Shown: positions 8,727 through 18,267, counted from the stretch's first letter. The stretch is DNA of 64,000 nt from Actinobacteria bacterium Ga0077560 (GCA_001464275.1 LNFL01000139.1:1-64000), one strand, 5' to 3'. Notes: generated by a model not told the origin, from the sequence alone. Program-made: numbers and translations.

Positions 8727-10345
8727 GGCCGGCGCACCGTGAACGGGCCGATCGCCAGCAGGTCGATCGGCGATGACCCGAAGCACTCCAGGGCGTCGCG
8801 GGGGCTGTCCACCATGGGACGGCCGGCGGTGTTGAAGCTGGTGTTCACCAGCACCGGCAGGCCGGTCCGCGCCTCGAACGCCGTGAGCACCCGCGCCATG
8901 AGCGGCAGCTCGAGCGGGTCGACGGTCTGGGCACGGGCCGTGCCATCGACGTGCACCACCGCGGGGATGCGGGACGCCCAGGCGGGGCGGACGCGATGCA
9001 CGAACAGCATGTACGGGCTGGGCAGCGGCCCGCCCGAGAACACCTCCGCGGCCCGGGAGGCCAGCACCATCGGCGCCACCGGGCGGAACTGCTCGCGGCC
9101 CTTGATGTCGTTCAGCCGCGCGGTGGTGCCGGCCGACGCGGGGCTCGCCAACAGGCTGCGCTGACCGAGCGCGCGCGGCCCGAACTCGCTGCGCCCCTGG
9201 AACCAGCCCACCACGCCGTCCTCGGCGAGCGTCTGCGCCACCGCCTCGGCGAGGTCGGCCGGGCGCTCGTACGGGATCCGGGCACGCCGCAGCTCATCCT
9301 CGATCTCCGCCTCGCTGAAGCCCCGGCCCAGCGCGGCGGTCCGCATGGGCCGCACCAGCTCCCGCTGCGCGGCCACGTGGAGCGCGGCGCCCAGGGCGGT
9401 GCCCGAGTCGCCCGCGGCGGGCTGCACCCAGATGCGCCGGAACGGCCCGCGTTCGATCAGCGCGGTGTTGGCCACGCAGTTCAGCGCCACCCCACCCGCC
9501 ATCGACAGCGACGACAAGCCGGTGGCACGGTGCAGCCAGTCGGCCAGATCCCCCACGGTCTCCTGCAGCACGCGCTGGACGCTCGCCGCCAGATCGGCGT
9601 GCACGCCGTCGAGCCGTCCACCGCGAGCGCGCGGGGCGAGGGTCTCCCAGTCCACCGGGTACGTCCGGAACCCGCCGTCGCCGTCCACGTGGACGTGCTC
9701 GCGCAGGATCTCGGTCATCACCGGCGACCCGTAGGACGCCAGCGCCATCACCTTGTACTCGTCGGAGGAACGCCGGAACCCCAGGTGCTCGGTGACCTCC
9801 TCGTAGAGCAGGCCCAGCGAATGCGGCAGCGCCTGGGTGGCCAGCACCTCCATGCGCCCTCCACGGGCCGCGCCGGCCAGGTACGAGGTGCGCTCGCCGC
9901 GCCCGTCCAGCACCATCACCGCCGAATCCCCGTACGGCGCGGCCAGGTGCGCCGACGCCGCATGGGCCACGTGGTGGGGCACGTACCGCAGCACGTCGTC
10001 CCGCAGCCCCGGCAGCACGCTGGACATGAAGCGCCCGGCCCGCTGCGCGTAGAGCGTGCGCAGCGCCTCCCACCCGTCGATGGTGATGTCACCGTCCGCG
10101 GGCGCCGCCAGCGACGGGTCGTACGAGTACGCCACCACGTCCAGATCCCGCGCCTCGATCCCCGCCTGCGACAGGCACCAGCGCGCCGACGCCTCGGGGA
10201 GCTCCCAGGTGGAGAACGGCACGGCGGGCTTGCCGTGCTTGCGCCGGCTGAACCGCTCCTCCTCGGCCGCCGCCACCACCACGCCGTCCACCACCAGCGC
10301 CGCCGCCGGGTCGTGGAACACCGCATTGACCCCCAGCACGTTCAT
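8723..10345 (-). CDS. NodU/CmcH-family carbamoyltransferase
   Basis: MNVLGVNAVFHDPAAALVVDGVVVAAAEEERFSRRKHG, HHVAHAASAHLAAP, LSMAGGVALNCVAN, QGRSEFGPRALGQRSLLA. Confidence 0.92.
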   Translation of the reverse strand: MNVLGVNAVFHDPAAALVVDGVVVAAAEEERFSRRKHGKPAVPFSTWELPEASARWCLSQAGIEARDLDVVAYSYDPSLAAPADGDITIDGWEALRTLYAQRAGRFMSSVLPGLRDDVLRYVPHHVAHAASAHLAAPYGDSAVMVLDGRGERTSYLAGAARGGRMEVLATQALPHSLGLLYEEVTEHLGFRRSSDEYKVMALASYGSPVMTEILREHVHVDGDGGFRTYPVDWETLAPRARGGRLDGVHADLAASVQRVLQETVGDLADWLHRATGLSSLSMAGGVALNCVANTALIERGPFRRIWVQPAAGDSGTALGAALHVAAQRELVRPMRTAALGRGFSEAEIEDELRRARIPYERPADLAEAVAQTLAEDGVVGWFQGRSEFGPRALGQRSLLASPASAGTTARLNDIKGREQFRPVAPMVLASRAAEVFSGGPLPSPYMLFVHRVRPAWASRIPAVVHVDGTARAQTVDPLELPLMARVLTAFEARTGLPVLVNTSFNTAGRPMVDSPRDALECFGSSPIDLLAIGPFTVRRP

Positions 10346-11295
10346 CCGCGCACCTCCTCCAGCACACCGGGGACGACGTCCAGCTCCGCGAGCTCCCGCA
10401 CCACCCGCGGCACATCGATGCCGAGCAGCCCGGCGTCGGGGATCGCACCGTGCGGATCGCCCCGGCGGCCGGCCCAGACGACCCGGTGCCGCGGCCGCGA
10501 CGGCGGCCCCCACTCCGACGGGGGGACCGGGCCGAACAGGGTGAGGGAGGGGGTGCCGGTGGCCGCCGCCAGATGGGCGACGCCCGTGTCGCCGCTCACC
10601 ACCACGCGCGCCCCTGCCACGATCCGCGCGAGGTCGAGCACCCCCGTGCTCCCCGCCAGCACGGCAGCGTTGCCCGCCCCCGAGAGATCCGAAACCCGGT
10701 GGACCAGCTCGCGCTCATGCACACCGCCGGTCAGCACCACGCGGTGCCCGGCCCGCGCCAGCACACGCACCACCTCGGCGAACCGCTCCGGCGGCCACCT
10801 GCGCGCCGGCGACGCCGCGCCCGGGTGCACGACCACGGCCCCCGCGTACCGGGGGTCGGCATCCACCTCCAGGTCGATCCGCGCCGGATCGGCGGGGACC
10901 CCGTGCCAGGCCAGCATGCGGCACCACCGGTGCACCTCGTGCTCGCCGGGACGCCACGCCGGCCCCGGAACCAGCCCGGGGACGCCGAAGGCCAGCAGCC
11001 GGCCGGGCAGCGCGTCCAGCAGCAGGCGATGGCTGCGAGGGCCGCGACCGTGCAGGTTCACCGCCACGTCGGGCGGGGCCATCCCCACCGGAAGCGGCTG
11101 CAGCGGTCCCGCGGGCAGCACGGCGTCGACCGCCCCGCTCGCCACCGCGAGGGGAGCGAGCCGGGCGGGCCCGGCCAGCACCAGCCGGTGCTCCGGGAAG
11201 GCGTCCCGGAGCGCGCGGAGGGCGGGGAACCCGCACAGCAGGTCCCCCAGCCCCAGCGCACGGAGGGCCAGCAGCACCGGCCTCCGCTCCTCCAC
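10342..11295 (-). CDS. Family 9 (heptosyltransferase-like) glycosyltransferase
   Basis: LALRALGLGDLLCGFPALRALRDAFPEHRLVLAG, VVHPGAASPARRWPPERFAEVVR, VVSGDTGVAHLAAATGTPSLTLFGPVPPSEWGPP. Confidence 0.88.
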   Translation of the reverse strand: MEERRPVLLALRALGLGDLLCGFPALRALRDAFPEHRLVLAGPARLAPLAVASGAVDAVLPAGPLQPLPVGMAPPDVAVNLHGRGPRSHRLLLDALPGRLLAFGVPGLVPGPAWRPGEHEVHRWCRMLAWHGVPADPARIDLEVDADPRYAGAVVVHPGAASPARRWPPERFAEVVRVLARAGHRVVLTGGVHERELVHRVSDLSGAGNAAVLAGSTGVLDLARIVAGARVVVSGDTGVAHLAAATGTPSLTLFGPVPPSEWGPPSRPRHRVVWAGRRGDPHGAIPDAGLLGIDVPRVVRELAELDVVPGVLEEVRG

Positions 11296-11297
11296 CG

Positions 11298-11855
11298 TCA
11301 GCGCTCCAGGCGCCGCACGCGCGGTGCGTCGTTGCCGGCCTCGGCGTCGGCGGCCATCCGGCGGTCCATGTCCGCCACGGCCTCCGCCTCGGCGATCCGC
11401 GGGGTCGGCGCGGGGACGGTCTGCCGGTCGCGCACGGCCCGGCGGGTGTCCTCCCAGTAGCCGGCGCGGCGATAGTGCTCGTAGATCGCGTGCTCGCGCT
11501 CCGGCGTGAGCTCGTGGTCGTCGTCCAGCACCGGCGCCGCGGCGAGATGCTCCCGGCTGTACGGCACCATGATGTACGGGTCGCCCTCGTCGTCGACGTA
11601 GCGCACCTCGTCAACCGGAATCGCCCCCTTCGAGCGGCCCATCATCCCGGTGCCCACCACCAGATACCGCACGTAGCGGGCCTCCGCGTCGAGCAGGACG
11701 TCGCTGACCTTCCCGATCCGGTCACCCGCCTCGTCGCACACGTCCATGCCCTTGATGCGGCTCAGGGACGGCAACCGGGTGGTCTCCGGGTACTCCTCGG
11801 GCCCGATGCGGGCCTCGTCGTCGTCGGGCTCGTGGCGGTCGGTCACGTCACTCAT
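11298..11855 (-). CDS. PRC-barrel domain protein
   Basis: SRIKGMDVCDEAGDRIGKVSDVLLDAEARYVRYLVV. Confidence 0.8.
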   Translation of the reverse strand: MSDVTDRHEPDDDEARIGPEEYPETTRLPSLSRIKGMDVCDEAGDRIGKVSDVLLDAEARYVRYLVVGTGMMGRSKGAIPVDEVRYVDDEGDPYIMVPYSREHLAAAPVLDDDHELTPEREHAIYEHYRRAGYWEDTRRAVRDRQTVPAPTPRIAEAEAVADMDRRMAADAEAGNDAPRVRRLER

Positions 11856-11871
11856 CTGACTTCCCCTCATC

Positions 11872-14800
11872 GTGGTCGGTCACGTGCGGGACCGGGTTCC
11901 CCGTCGGGCGCGGCGCAATCCCCGCTCGGTTCCCCCGGGCCCCTCGCCGCGGCGGTTTCGAGCGGCTACGCTCATCCGGCGCTGTACGTCCCCCGAGGCG
12001 AGGACGCCCCACCTGCGACGCTCGTCGCTCCTGTTCTGCGCGATCGCGGCGGCGTACGCGATCGGCTCCCAGCTCTCCGCATCGTGGTTCGGTGCGGACG
12101 GGCAGACCGCGTCGTTCTTCCCCGCCGCCGGCGTCACGCTCGCCGCGCTCATCCTGCTTCCCCGCGCACGGTGGCCGGTGGTGATCGCCGCGGCGTTCTT
12201 CGCCGAGGTCACCGTGGATCTCATCAACGGGATCGCCCTGGTGCCGTCGCTCGGCTACGGGGTGGCCAACACGGTGCAGCCGCTGGTGGCGGCGGCGCTG
12301 CTGGCGCGCCTGCGCCCGGCGCTGGACATCGGGCGCACCCGCGACCTGGCGGCCTTCCTGGTGGCGGGCGTCGGCCTGGGGCCGCTGGTGGGCGGCATCC
12401 TCGGCGCGTCGACGTTCGTCGTCCTGGACGGCGGCGACCGCTTCGCGCGCTTCGCGGGAGAGTGGTGGATCGGCGACGGGCTGGGCGTGCTCGTGGTGGG
12501 CGGAGCCATCCTCGGATTCCGCTCGGCCGCCGCCGGCACCGTCACCCGCAGGCGCCTGGCCGAGACCGCCGGGCTGGTCCTGGTGGCGGGCCTCGCGACC
12601 GCCGGCGTGTTCTGGCTCGGCGTCATCGGGCTGGCCTACGTGACGCTCATGGCGCTCCTGGCCAGCGGCTTCCGCGGCGGGACCCGCGGGGCGGCCCTCG
12701 CCGGGGCGGCGGTGGCCTTCATCTCCGCGCAGGCGGTGGCCTCGGGCCACGGCTACCTGGACGTCCTGGGCGTCTCCCCCGCCGACGGCCTGCTGTACGT
12801 CCAGCTGGCGATCGCCGTGTTCCTGGCGACCGCGCTGGCCGTGGCCGCCGAGGTGGCCGAGCGGGAGCGCAGCGCAGGCGAACGGCGCGCTGCGGAGCGG
12901 TTCCGCGTGATGGCGGACCACGCGCCGGCCATGCTGTGGGTCACCGACCGCAACGGCCGCTGCACGTACCTCAGCCGCGGCTGGTCCGACTTCACCGGGC
13001 AGCGGGAGGACCGGGGCCTGGGCGACGGGTGGCTGGAGGTGGTGGACCCGCGGGACGCCGAGCGCGTGCGCATGACCCACGAATGGGCGACCGACAGCCG
13101 TGAGCCGTTCACCCTGGACTACCGCCTGCGCCGGGCGGACGGCGAGTACCGCCGTGTGATCGACGCGGGGCGGCCGCTCCACGGCCCGGACGGGGACTGG
13201 GCGGGGTTCATCGGCTCGGTCATTGACGTGCACGAGCGCTCGGAGGCCGAGGACGCCCTGCGCACCAGCGACGCGCGCTTCAAGGCCCTGTTCGAGTCGA
13301 TCGACGAGGGCTACTGCCTGGCCGAGATCATCCTGGACGGCGACGGGACGCCCGTCGACTACCGCTTCCTGGAAGCCAACCACCTGTTCGGCGCGATGAC
13401 CGGCCTGCACGACGCCGTGGGCCGCCGGGTGCGCGATCTGGTCCCCGACCTGGAGGACCACTGGGTGCAGACCTACGCGCGCGTGGCCCTCGACGGCCAG
13501 ACCATGCGCTTCGAGAACGGGTCCGATGCCATGGGCCGCTGGTTCGACGTGTTCGCGACCCCGGTGGAGCCGCACGGGCGCTTCGCGCTGGTGTTCAAGG
13601 ACGTCACGCAGCGGCGGCTCGCCGAGATCGGCCTGCGCGAGAGCGAGCTGGAGCAGCGCCGCGCGCGGCGGCGGGCGGAGCTGCTGACCGAGGTGATCGG
13701 CGAGCTGGAGGCCGTGGACGGCGTGGCCGGCCGGGCCGGCCGCCTGGCGGAGCTGCTGGTTCCCCGGGTCGCGGACGCGGCCACCATCACCCTGGCGGGA
13801 CCGGACCCCGAGGTGCTGGCGCGGGCGCCCGGCCCCGCATCCGCGCCCGAACCGCACTCGCGGGCCCTGGCCGCCCTGGAGACCGGGGACCGGCACGAGA
13901 CCCTGCTCGAGCTCGCGCTCACCGACCCGGAGCGGCGGCCGTACACCGACGCAGACCGCGCGTTCTTCGCCGACCTGGCCGCCCGGGCCGGCCTGCTCAT
14001 CGCCAGCGCCAGGGTGCACGAGGAGGAGCACCGGGTGGCCCTGGCGCTGCAGCGTGCCCTGCTGCCGACCGTCGTGCAGGTGGACCCGGCGGTGGACGTC
14101 GCCGCCCGCTACGCGCCGGCGGCCGGGACGCTGGAGGTGGGCGGCGACTGGTACGACACCTTCCGCCTGCCGGACGGGCGGCTTGGCCTGGCGGTGGGCG
14201 ACGTGGTGGGGCACGGCCTGGAGTCGGCGGCCACCATGGGGCGTATGCGGACCGCGCTGGCCGCGCTCGCGCCGCACTCGGACGGGCCCGGGGACCTGCT
14301 GTCCCGCCTGCAGCAGTTCACCGACGGTCCCAGCGGCACCGGGTTCGCCACGGCCTGCTATGCGGTGCTGGACCCCGCGACCGGCGTCCTGCAGCACGCG
14401 TCGGCGGGGCACCCCCCGTGCCTGGTGGTCGCGCCGGACGGCGCGACCCGCTGGCTGGAGGACGGCCGGTCGGTGCCCCTGTGCCCGCTGGGCCGCCCCG
14501 GCCGCCCGCAGGCGACGACGGTGCTCGAATCCGGCGCGCTGCTGATCATGTTCACCGACGGCCTGGTGGAACGCCGGGGCGAGTCCCTGGCCATGGGGAT
14601 GGACCGGCTGGAGGCGGTGGCGCGGGAGCTGCGCGACGCGCCCGTCGAGGACGTCTGCGACGCCGTGCTCGCAGAGATGGTGGGCGGCCGCCACCGGGCC
14701 GACGACGTGGTGCTGGTGTGCATCCGGTTCGTTCCGGTGCCCGCCGCCGCATTCCGCCTGGACTTCCCCGCCGTGCCCGAGGAGCTGCGTCACGTGCGCA

Positions 14801-15132
14801 CCGCGGCGCGGTCGTGGCTCTCGGCCCGCGGCGTCCAGGAGCCCCATCGCACGCGCCTGCTGGTGGGCCTCGGCGAGGCCTGCTCGAACGCGGTGCTCCA
14901 CGGCCACCGGGACGGCAACGGCCTGGTGCACCTGGAGGTCGCCGACGACGGCGGGCGGTTCTCGGCCCTGGTCTCCGATGGGGGCACCTGGCGGACCCCC
15001 CGTGCGGACGACGCCGGGGGCGGTTACGGTCTGCGCGTGATGCGCGGACTCGGTGACGAGGTGATCGTGAGCAGCGGCGAGGACGGGACGACCGTGCGGT
15101 TCAAGATGGCGGTGCCGGCGCCCACGGCATGA
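11872..15132 (+). CDS. MASE1-PAS-PAS-GAF-like-SpoIIE/PP2C phosphatase-HATPase multidomain stress sensor
   Basis: MASE1-type membrane region (QTASFFPAAGVTLAALILLPRARWPVVIAAAFFAEVTVDL), two PAS blocks, AGTLEVGGDWYDTFRLPDGRLGLAVGDVVGHG PP2C, C-terminal VGLGEACSNAVLHGH ATPase; exact start uncertain. Confidence 0.85.
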   Translation: MVGHVRDRVPRRARRNPRSVPPGPSPRRFRAATLIRRCTSPEARTPHLRRSSLLFCAIAAAYAIGSQLSASWFGADGQTASFFPAAGVTLAALILLPRARWPVVIAAAFFAEVTVDLINGIALVPSLGYGVANTVQPLVAAALLARLRPALDIGRTRDLAAFLVAGVGLGPLVGGILGASTFVVLDGGDRFARFAGEWWIGDGLGVLVVGGAILGFRSAAAGTVTRRRLAETAGLVLVAGLATAGVFWLGVIGLAYVTLMALLASGFRGGTRGAALAGAAVAFISAQAVASGHGYLDVLGVSPADGLLYVQLAIAVFLATALAVAAEVAERERSAGERRAAERFRVMADHAPAMLWVTDRNGRCTYLSRGWSDFTGQREDRGLGDGWLEVVDPRDAERVRMTHEWATDSREPFTLDYRLRRADGEYRRVIDAGRPLHGPDGDWAGFIGSVIDVHERSEAEDALRTSDARFKALFESIDEGYCLAEIILDGDGTPVDYRFLEANHLFGAMTGLHDAVGRRVRDLVPDLEDHWVQTYARVALDGQTMRFENGSDAMGRWFDVFATPVEPHGRFALVFKDVTQRRLAEIGLRESELEQRRARRRAELLTEVIGELEAVDGVAGRAGRLAELLVPRVADAATITLAGPDPEVLARAPGPASAPEPHSRALAALETGDRHETLLELALTDPERRPYTDADRAFFADLAARAGLLIASARVHEEEHRVALALQRALLPTVVQVDPAVDVAARYAPAAGTLEVGGDWYDTFRLPDGRLGLAVGDVVGHGLESAATMGRMRTALAALAPHSDGPGDLLSRLQQFTDGPSGTGFATACYAVLDPATGVLQHASAGHPPCLVVAPDGATRWLEDGRSVPLCPLGRPGRPQATTVLESGALLIMFTDGLVERRGESLAMGMDRLEAVARELRDAPVEDVCDAVLAEMVGGRHRADDVVLVCIRFVPVPAAAFRLDFPAVPEELRHVRTAARSWLSARGVQEPHRTRLLVGLGEACSNAVLHGHRDGNGLVHLEVADDGGRFSALVSDGGTWRTPRADDAGGGYGLRVMRGLGDEVIVSSGEDGTTVRFKMAVPAPTA
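11896..11920 (-). promoter_or_regulatory. SigB/SigF-like promoter box GATT-N15-GGGAAC
   Basis: Minus strand GATTGCGCCGCGCCCGACGGGGAAC, upstream of PRC-barrel/GT9/carbamoyltransferase operon. Confidence 0.4.
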
Positions 15133-15461
15133 CCGATTCGCTTGCCAGCATCCGGGCCGCCCTCGACCGCGACGGGGACCTGACCCTGGCGATCACGGGC
15201 GAGATCGACGTCTCCAACGCGGAGGCGGTCCAGCGCGAGTGCGTGAAGCACATGGAAGACGCGCGCCGCACCACGCTGGATCTGGGCGACGTGCGCTACA
15301 TCGACAGCGCGGGCCTGCGCGTCGTGGTGGCGCTGTGGCAGCACGCGCACGCGGCCGGTGGGACGCTGCACGTGGCCGCCCCCGGGGACGGCTTCGTGGC
15401 AGAGCTGCTGGCGATCACCGGGCTGGGCGAGCAGCTGCTGGGTCCCGAACGCGCCGGCTGA
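15129..15461 (+). CDS. STAS-domain anti-sigma factor antagonist
   Basis: LAITGEIDVSNAEAVQRE, TTLDLGDVRYIDSAGLRVVVAL; overlaps preceding stop. Confidence 0.9.
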   Translation: MTDSLASIRAALDRDGDLTLAITGEIDVSNAEAVQRECVKHMEDARRTTLDLGDVRYIDSAGLRVVVALWQHAHAAGGTLHVAAPGDGFVAELLAITGLGEQLLGPERAG

Positions 15462-15568
15462 CCGCCCGTCCGGGAGCCATTGCCGACCGGGGGGCCCCGG
15501 TGATGCCCATGGCCATCACCATCTGCGGTTCCTCGTTATCAGATGCAGATAGCGTTTGGGCGATATCG

Positions 15569-15727
15569 CTACACGCGCTCCGGATCCCCACCCGCGCGGG
15601 CCGCGCGGACGACGTACACCACCCACAGCACCGCGAGCACCGCCGCCGGGACCAGCAGCAGCGGCAGGAACAGACCGGCGGCGACCAGGCCGATGAGGGC
15701 GATCAGCCCCACGATCGCGATCGTCAC
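15569..15727 (-). CDS. Small two-helix hydrophobic protein
   Basis: VTIAIVGLIALIGLVAAGLFLPLLLVPAAVLAVLWVVYVVRAARAGGDPERV; overlaps ADH stop. Confidence 0.55.
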   Translation of the reverse strand: MTIAIVGLIALIGLVAAGLFLPLLLVPAAVLAVLWVVYVVRAARAGGDPERV

Positions 15728-16920
15728 GACGCCGCCTCCCCGTTCGCGGTGATGCGGGGGTCGAGCACGACCTTCACGCAGCCGTCGTCCTTGCGCTGGA
15801 ACATCTCGTAGGCAGCCGGCGCCACGTCCAGCGGCAGCCGGTGGGTGGTGAAGTCCAGCGTTCCCAGGGGGTCGTCCTCGGTGCACAGCGGCAGCAGCTC
15901 GGGGATCCAGCGCAGCACGTTTGCCTGGCCCATCCGGAGCTGGATCTGCATGTCGAACAGGTCGCCAAGGGGGAACATCTGCACCGGGCCGGCGTACACG
16001 CCGCTGAGCGACAGCGTCCCGCCGCGCCGAACCGCCTTCATGCACTGCCGCAGCGCGTACGTGCGGTCGAGCTGGATCTTCAGCGTCTGCACCACCTTGC
16101 CCACCACCGAGCCGTCGGCCTCCATGCCCACCGCGTCGATCACCGCGTCGGCACCGCGGCCACCGGTGCGGAATCGGACCTCTGCCGCGGCGTCGTCCAC
16201 GTCGCCGGGGTCGATGGTCTGCACGCCGTGCCGCTCCGCCATCGCCCGGCGCTCCGCGACCGGGTCCACGCCGAACACCGTGGCGCCGTCACGCACCGCG
16301 ATCCGCGCGGCCATCTGGCCGATGGGGCCCAGGCCCCACACCGCGAGGGTGCCGCCCTCCGGCACGTCCGCGTACCGGACGGCCTGCATGGCGGTGGGGA
16401 GCACATCGGTGAGGAACAGGTACCGCTCGTCCGGGCCGTCGTGCGGCACCGGCACCAGGCCCACGTGCGCCTCCGGCACGCGCAGCAGCTCCGCCTGGCC
16501 GCCGGGCACCGCGCCGTACAGGTGGGTGTAGCCGAACAGGCTGGCGCCCTTGCCGCGGCCCAGCAGGTTCGACTTGCGGGCCAGCAGCCCCTCGTCGCGG
16601 GTCCGCTCGCATTGTGAGAACAGGGCGTCCCCGCAGAACGCGCACGACCCGCAGGCGATGTTGAACGGGACGACGACCCGGTCGCCGGGCCGCACGTGCG
16701 TGACGCCCGGGCCGGTCTCCACCACGATCCCCATGGCCTCGTGCCCCAGGATGTCGCCGCGCCGCATGACCGGCCACAGCTTGGAATACAGGTGCAGGTC
16801 CGACCCGCAGATCGCGGTGGAGGTGATCCGCACGATCGCGTCGGTCTCTCGCTGGATCTGCGGATCGGGCACCTCGTCCACGCGGACGTCCTCCCTGCCG
16901 TGCCACACGACGGCCCTCAT
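15724..16920 (-). CDS. Zinc-dependent alcohol/formaldehyde dehydrogenase-like protein
   Basis: MRAVVWHGREDVRVDEVPDP, STAICGSDLHLY, GHEAMGIVVETGPGV, CGSCAFCGDALFSQCE. Confidence 0.92.
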   Translation of the reverse strand: MRAVVWHGREDVRVDEVPDPQIQRETDAIVRITSTAICGSDLHLYSKLWPVMRRGDILGHEAMGIVVETGPGVTHVRPGDRVVVPFNIACGSCAFCGDALFSQCERTRDEGLLARKSNLLGRGKGASLFGYTHLYGAVPGGQAELLRVPEAHVGLVPVPHDGPDERYLFLTDVLPTAMQAVRYADVPEGGTLAVWGLGPIGQMAARIAVRDGATVFGVDPVAERRAMAERHGVQTIDPGDVDDAAAEVRFRTGGRGADAVIDAVGMEADGSVVGKVVQTLKIQLDRTYALRQCMKAVRRGGTLSLSGVYAGPVQMFPLGDLFDMQIQLRMGQANVLRWIPELLPLCTEDDPLGTLDFTTHRLPLDVAPAAYEMFQRKDDGCVKVVLDPRITANGEAAS

Positions 16921-17093
16921 CGGTCGTCCTCCCGGTCCTCGGCCCCGGGCCGCTGCCCCTGGGTCGGCTCGACGGTCTCGGGGGCACCCGGGCCGGCGCC
17001 CGAGCCCTGCTCGGGGCTCACCTCGGGACGGCGCCGGATGAACTCCTCTCGACCGATCTCGGTCGGGTTCTCGCGCTCGCGCTCTTCGGACAT
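16917..17093 (-). CDS. Small disordered hypothetical protein (58 aa)
   Basis: MSEERERENPTEIGREEFIRRRPEVSPEQG...; overlaps ADH start; own SigB-like box upstream. Confidence 0.55.
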   Translation of the reverse strand: MSEERERENPTEIGREEFIRRRPEVSPEQGSGAGPGAPETVEPTQGQRPGAEDREDDR

Positions 17094-17123
17094 GCCTGCC
17101 TCCTCGTGTGCGGAGGTCGCTGC

Positions 17124-17149
17124 GTTCCCGCCGGGGCACCATCGAAAAC
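17124..17149 (-). promoter_or_regulatory. SigB/SigF-like promoter box GTTT-N16-GGGAAC
   Basis: Minus strand GTTTTCGATGGTGCCCCGGCGGGAAC. Confidence 0.5.
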
Positions 17150-17163
17150 GGCACACATGCGGC

Positions 17164-17188
17164 GTTTCCGGCACGGCGGCACGGGAAC
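17164..17188 (+). promoter_or_regulatory. SigB/SigF-like promoter box GTTT-N15-GGGAAC
   Basis: gtttccggcacggcggcacgggaac, divergent to the box at 17124-17149. Confidence 0.5.
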
Positions 17189-17221
17189 GGGACGCGGGTG
17201 ACACCACGAGGAGGCGATCCC

Positions 17222-17398
17222 ATGACGGACGAACGTCAGGAGAAGGACCCGGTGCGCCCGCCGGGCGTGCCGCCGCACCAACCGGCCGCCGGTGAACGCA
17301 CCGAGAACGGCGTGGACGAGGCGTCCGAGGAGTCGTTCCCCAGCTCCGACCCGCCATCCTCCGGCACGCCGTCGGTGAGCGGCGGGAGCCGGTCGTGA
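17222..17398 (+). CDS. Small disordered hypothetical protein (58 aa)
   Basis: MTDERQEKDPVRPPGVPPHQPAAGERTENGVDEASEESFPSSDPPSSG; gaggcg upstream. Confidence 0.6.
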   Translation: MTDERQEKDPVRPPGVPPHQPAAGERTENGVDEASEESFPSSDPPSSGTPSVSGGSRS

Positions 17399-18267
17399 GC
17401 CGGGACCCGCGCGTGGCCGGGCCGCGTCCCCCGCTGGGGCAGCACGAGATCGACGCACCGGGGCGGATCGGGGAGATGGACCCTCCCGCCGACCACGGCG
17501 AGGAGCGTTACGAGGGCTTCGGGCGGCTCGCGGGCCGGGCGGCGGTCATCACGGGCGGTGACAGCGGCATCGGCAGAGCGGTCGCGATCGCCTACGCCCG
17601 CGAGGGCGCCGACGTGGTGATCTCGTATCTGGAGGAGCACGGCGACGCCGAGGACACGGCCGAGCTGGTGCGCGAAGCCGGCGTCCGGGCGGCCATCGTG
17701 GCGGGCGACGTGGGCGACGAGGCCCACTGCCGTGAGCTGGTGCGGCGCGCCGTCGGGGAGATGGGGCGGCTGGACATCCTGGTGAACAACGCCGCCTTCC
17801 AGATGGAGCACGACAGCATCCTGGACATCCCGTCCGAGGAGATCGAGTACGTGATCCGGACGAACCTGCTGTCGCACTTCTGGATGAGCCGGGCCGCGAT
17901 CCCCCACATGCGGCCGGGTTCGTCGATCATCAACACCACCTCCATCCAGAGCTACAGCCCCAGCCCCACGCTGCTGCACTACGCCACCACCAAGGGCGCC
18001 ATCACCACGTTCACCAAGGCGCTGGCCCAGGAGCTCATCGAGCGGGGCATCCGCGTGAACGGCGTGGCCCCCGGCCCCGTGTGGACCCCGCTGGTGGCGA
18101 TGTCCTTCCCCGAAGGCAAGCTCGAGCGCTTCGGCGAGTCGTCGCCCATCGGCCGGCCGGCCCAGCCCGCCGAGCTCGCGCCGCTCTACGTGTTCCTGGC
18201 GTCCGACGAATCCCGCTACATCGTTGGCGAGATCATCGGGATCACCGGCGGCAGGCCCATCTCGTGA
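17395..18267 (+). CDS. SDR-family oxidoreductase
   Basis: GRAAVITGGDSGIGRAVAIAYAREGADV, NNAAFQ, YATTKGAITTFTKALAQEL. Confidence 0.92.
   Translation: MSRDPRVAGPRPPLGQHEIDAPGRIGEMDPPADHGEERYEGFGRLAGRAAVITGGDSGIGRAVAIAYAREGADVVISYLEEHGDAEDTAELVREAGVRAAIVAGDVGDEAHCRELVRRAVGEMGRLDILVNNAAFQMEHDSILDIPSEEIEYVIRTNLLSHFWMSRAAIPHMRPGSSIINTTSIQSYSPSPTLLHYATTKGAITTFTKALAQELIERGIRVNGVAPGPVWTPLVAMSFPEGKLERFGESSPIGRPAQPAELAPLYVFLASDESRYIVGEIIGITGGRPIS

Noticed and set aside
11848-14931. 1027-aa minus-strand ORF antisense to the MASE1/PP2C gene
   Set aside because: Low-complexity Arg/His/Gly-rich translation with no recognisable domain. It is a shadow ORF typical of very high GC DNA, and the plus-strand frame encodes clear domains.
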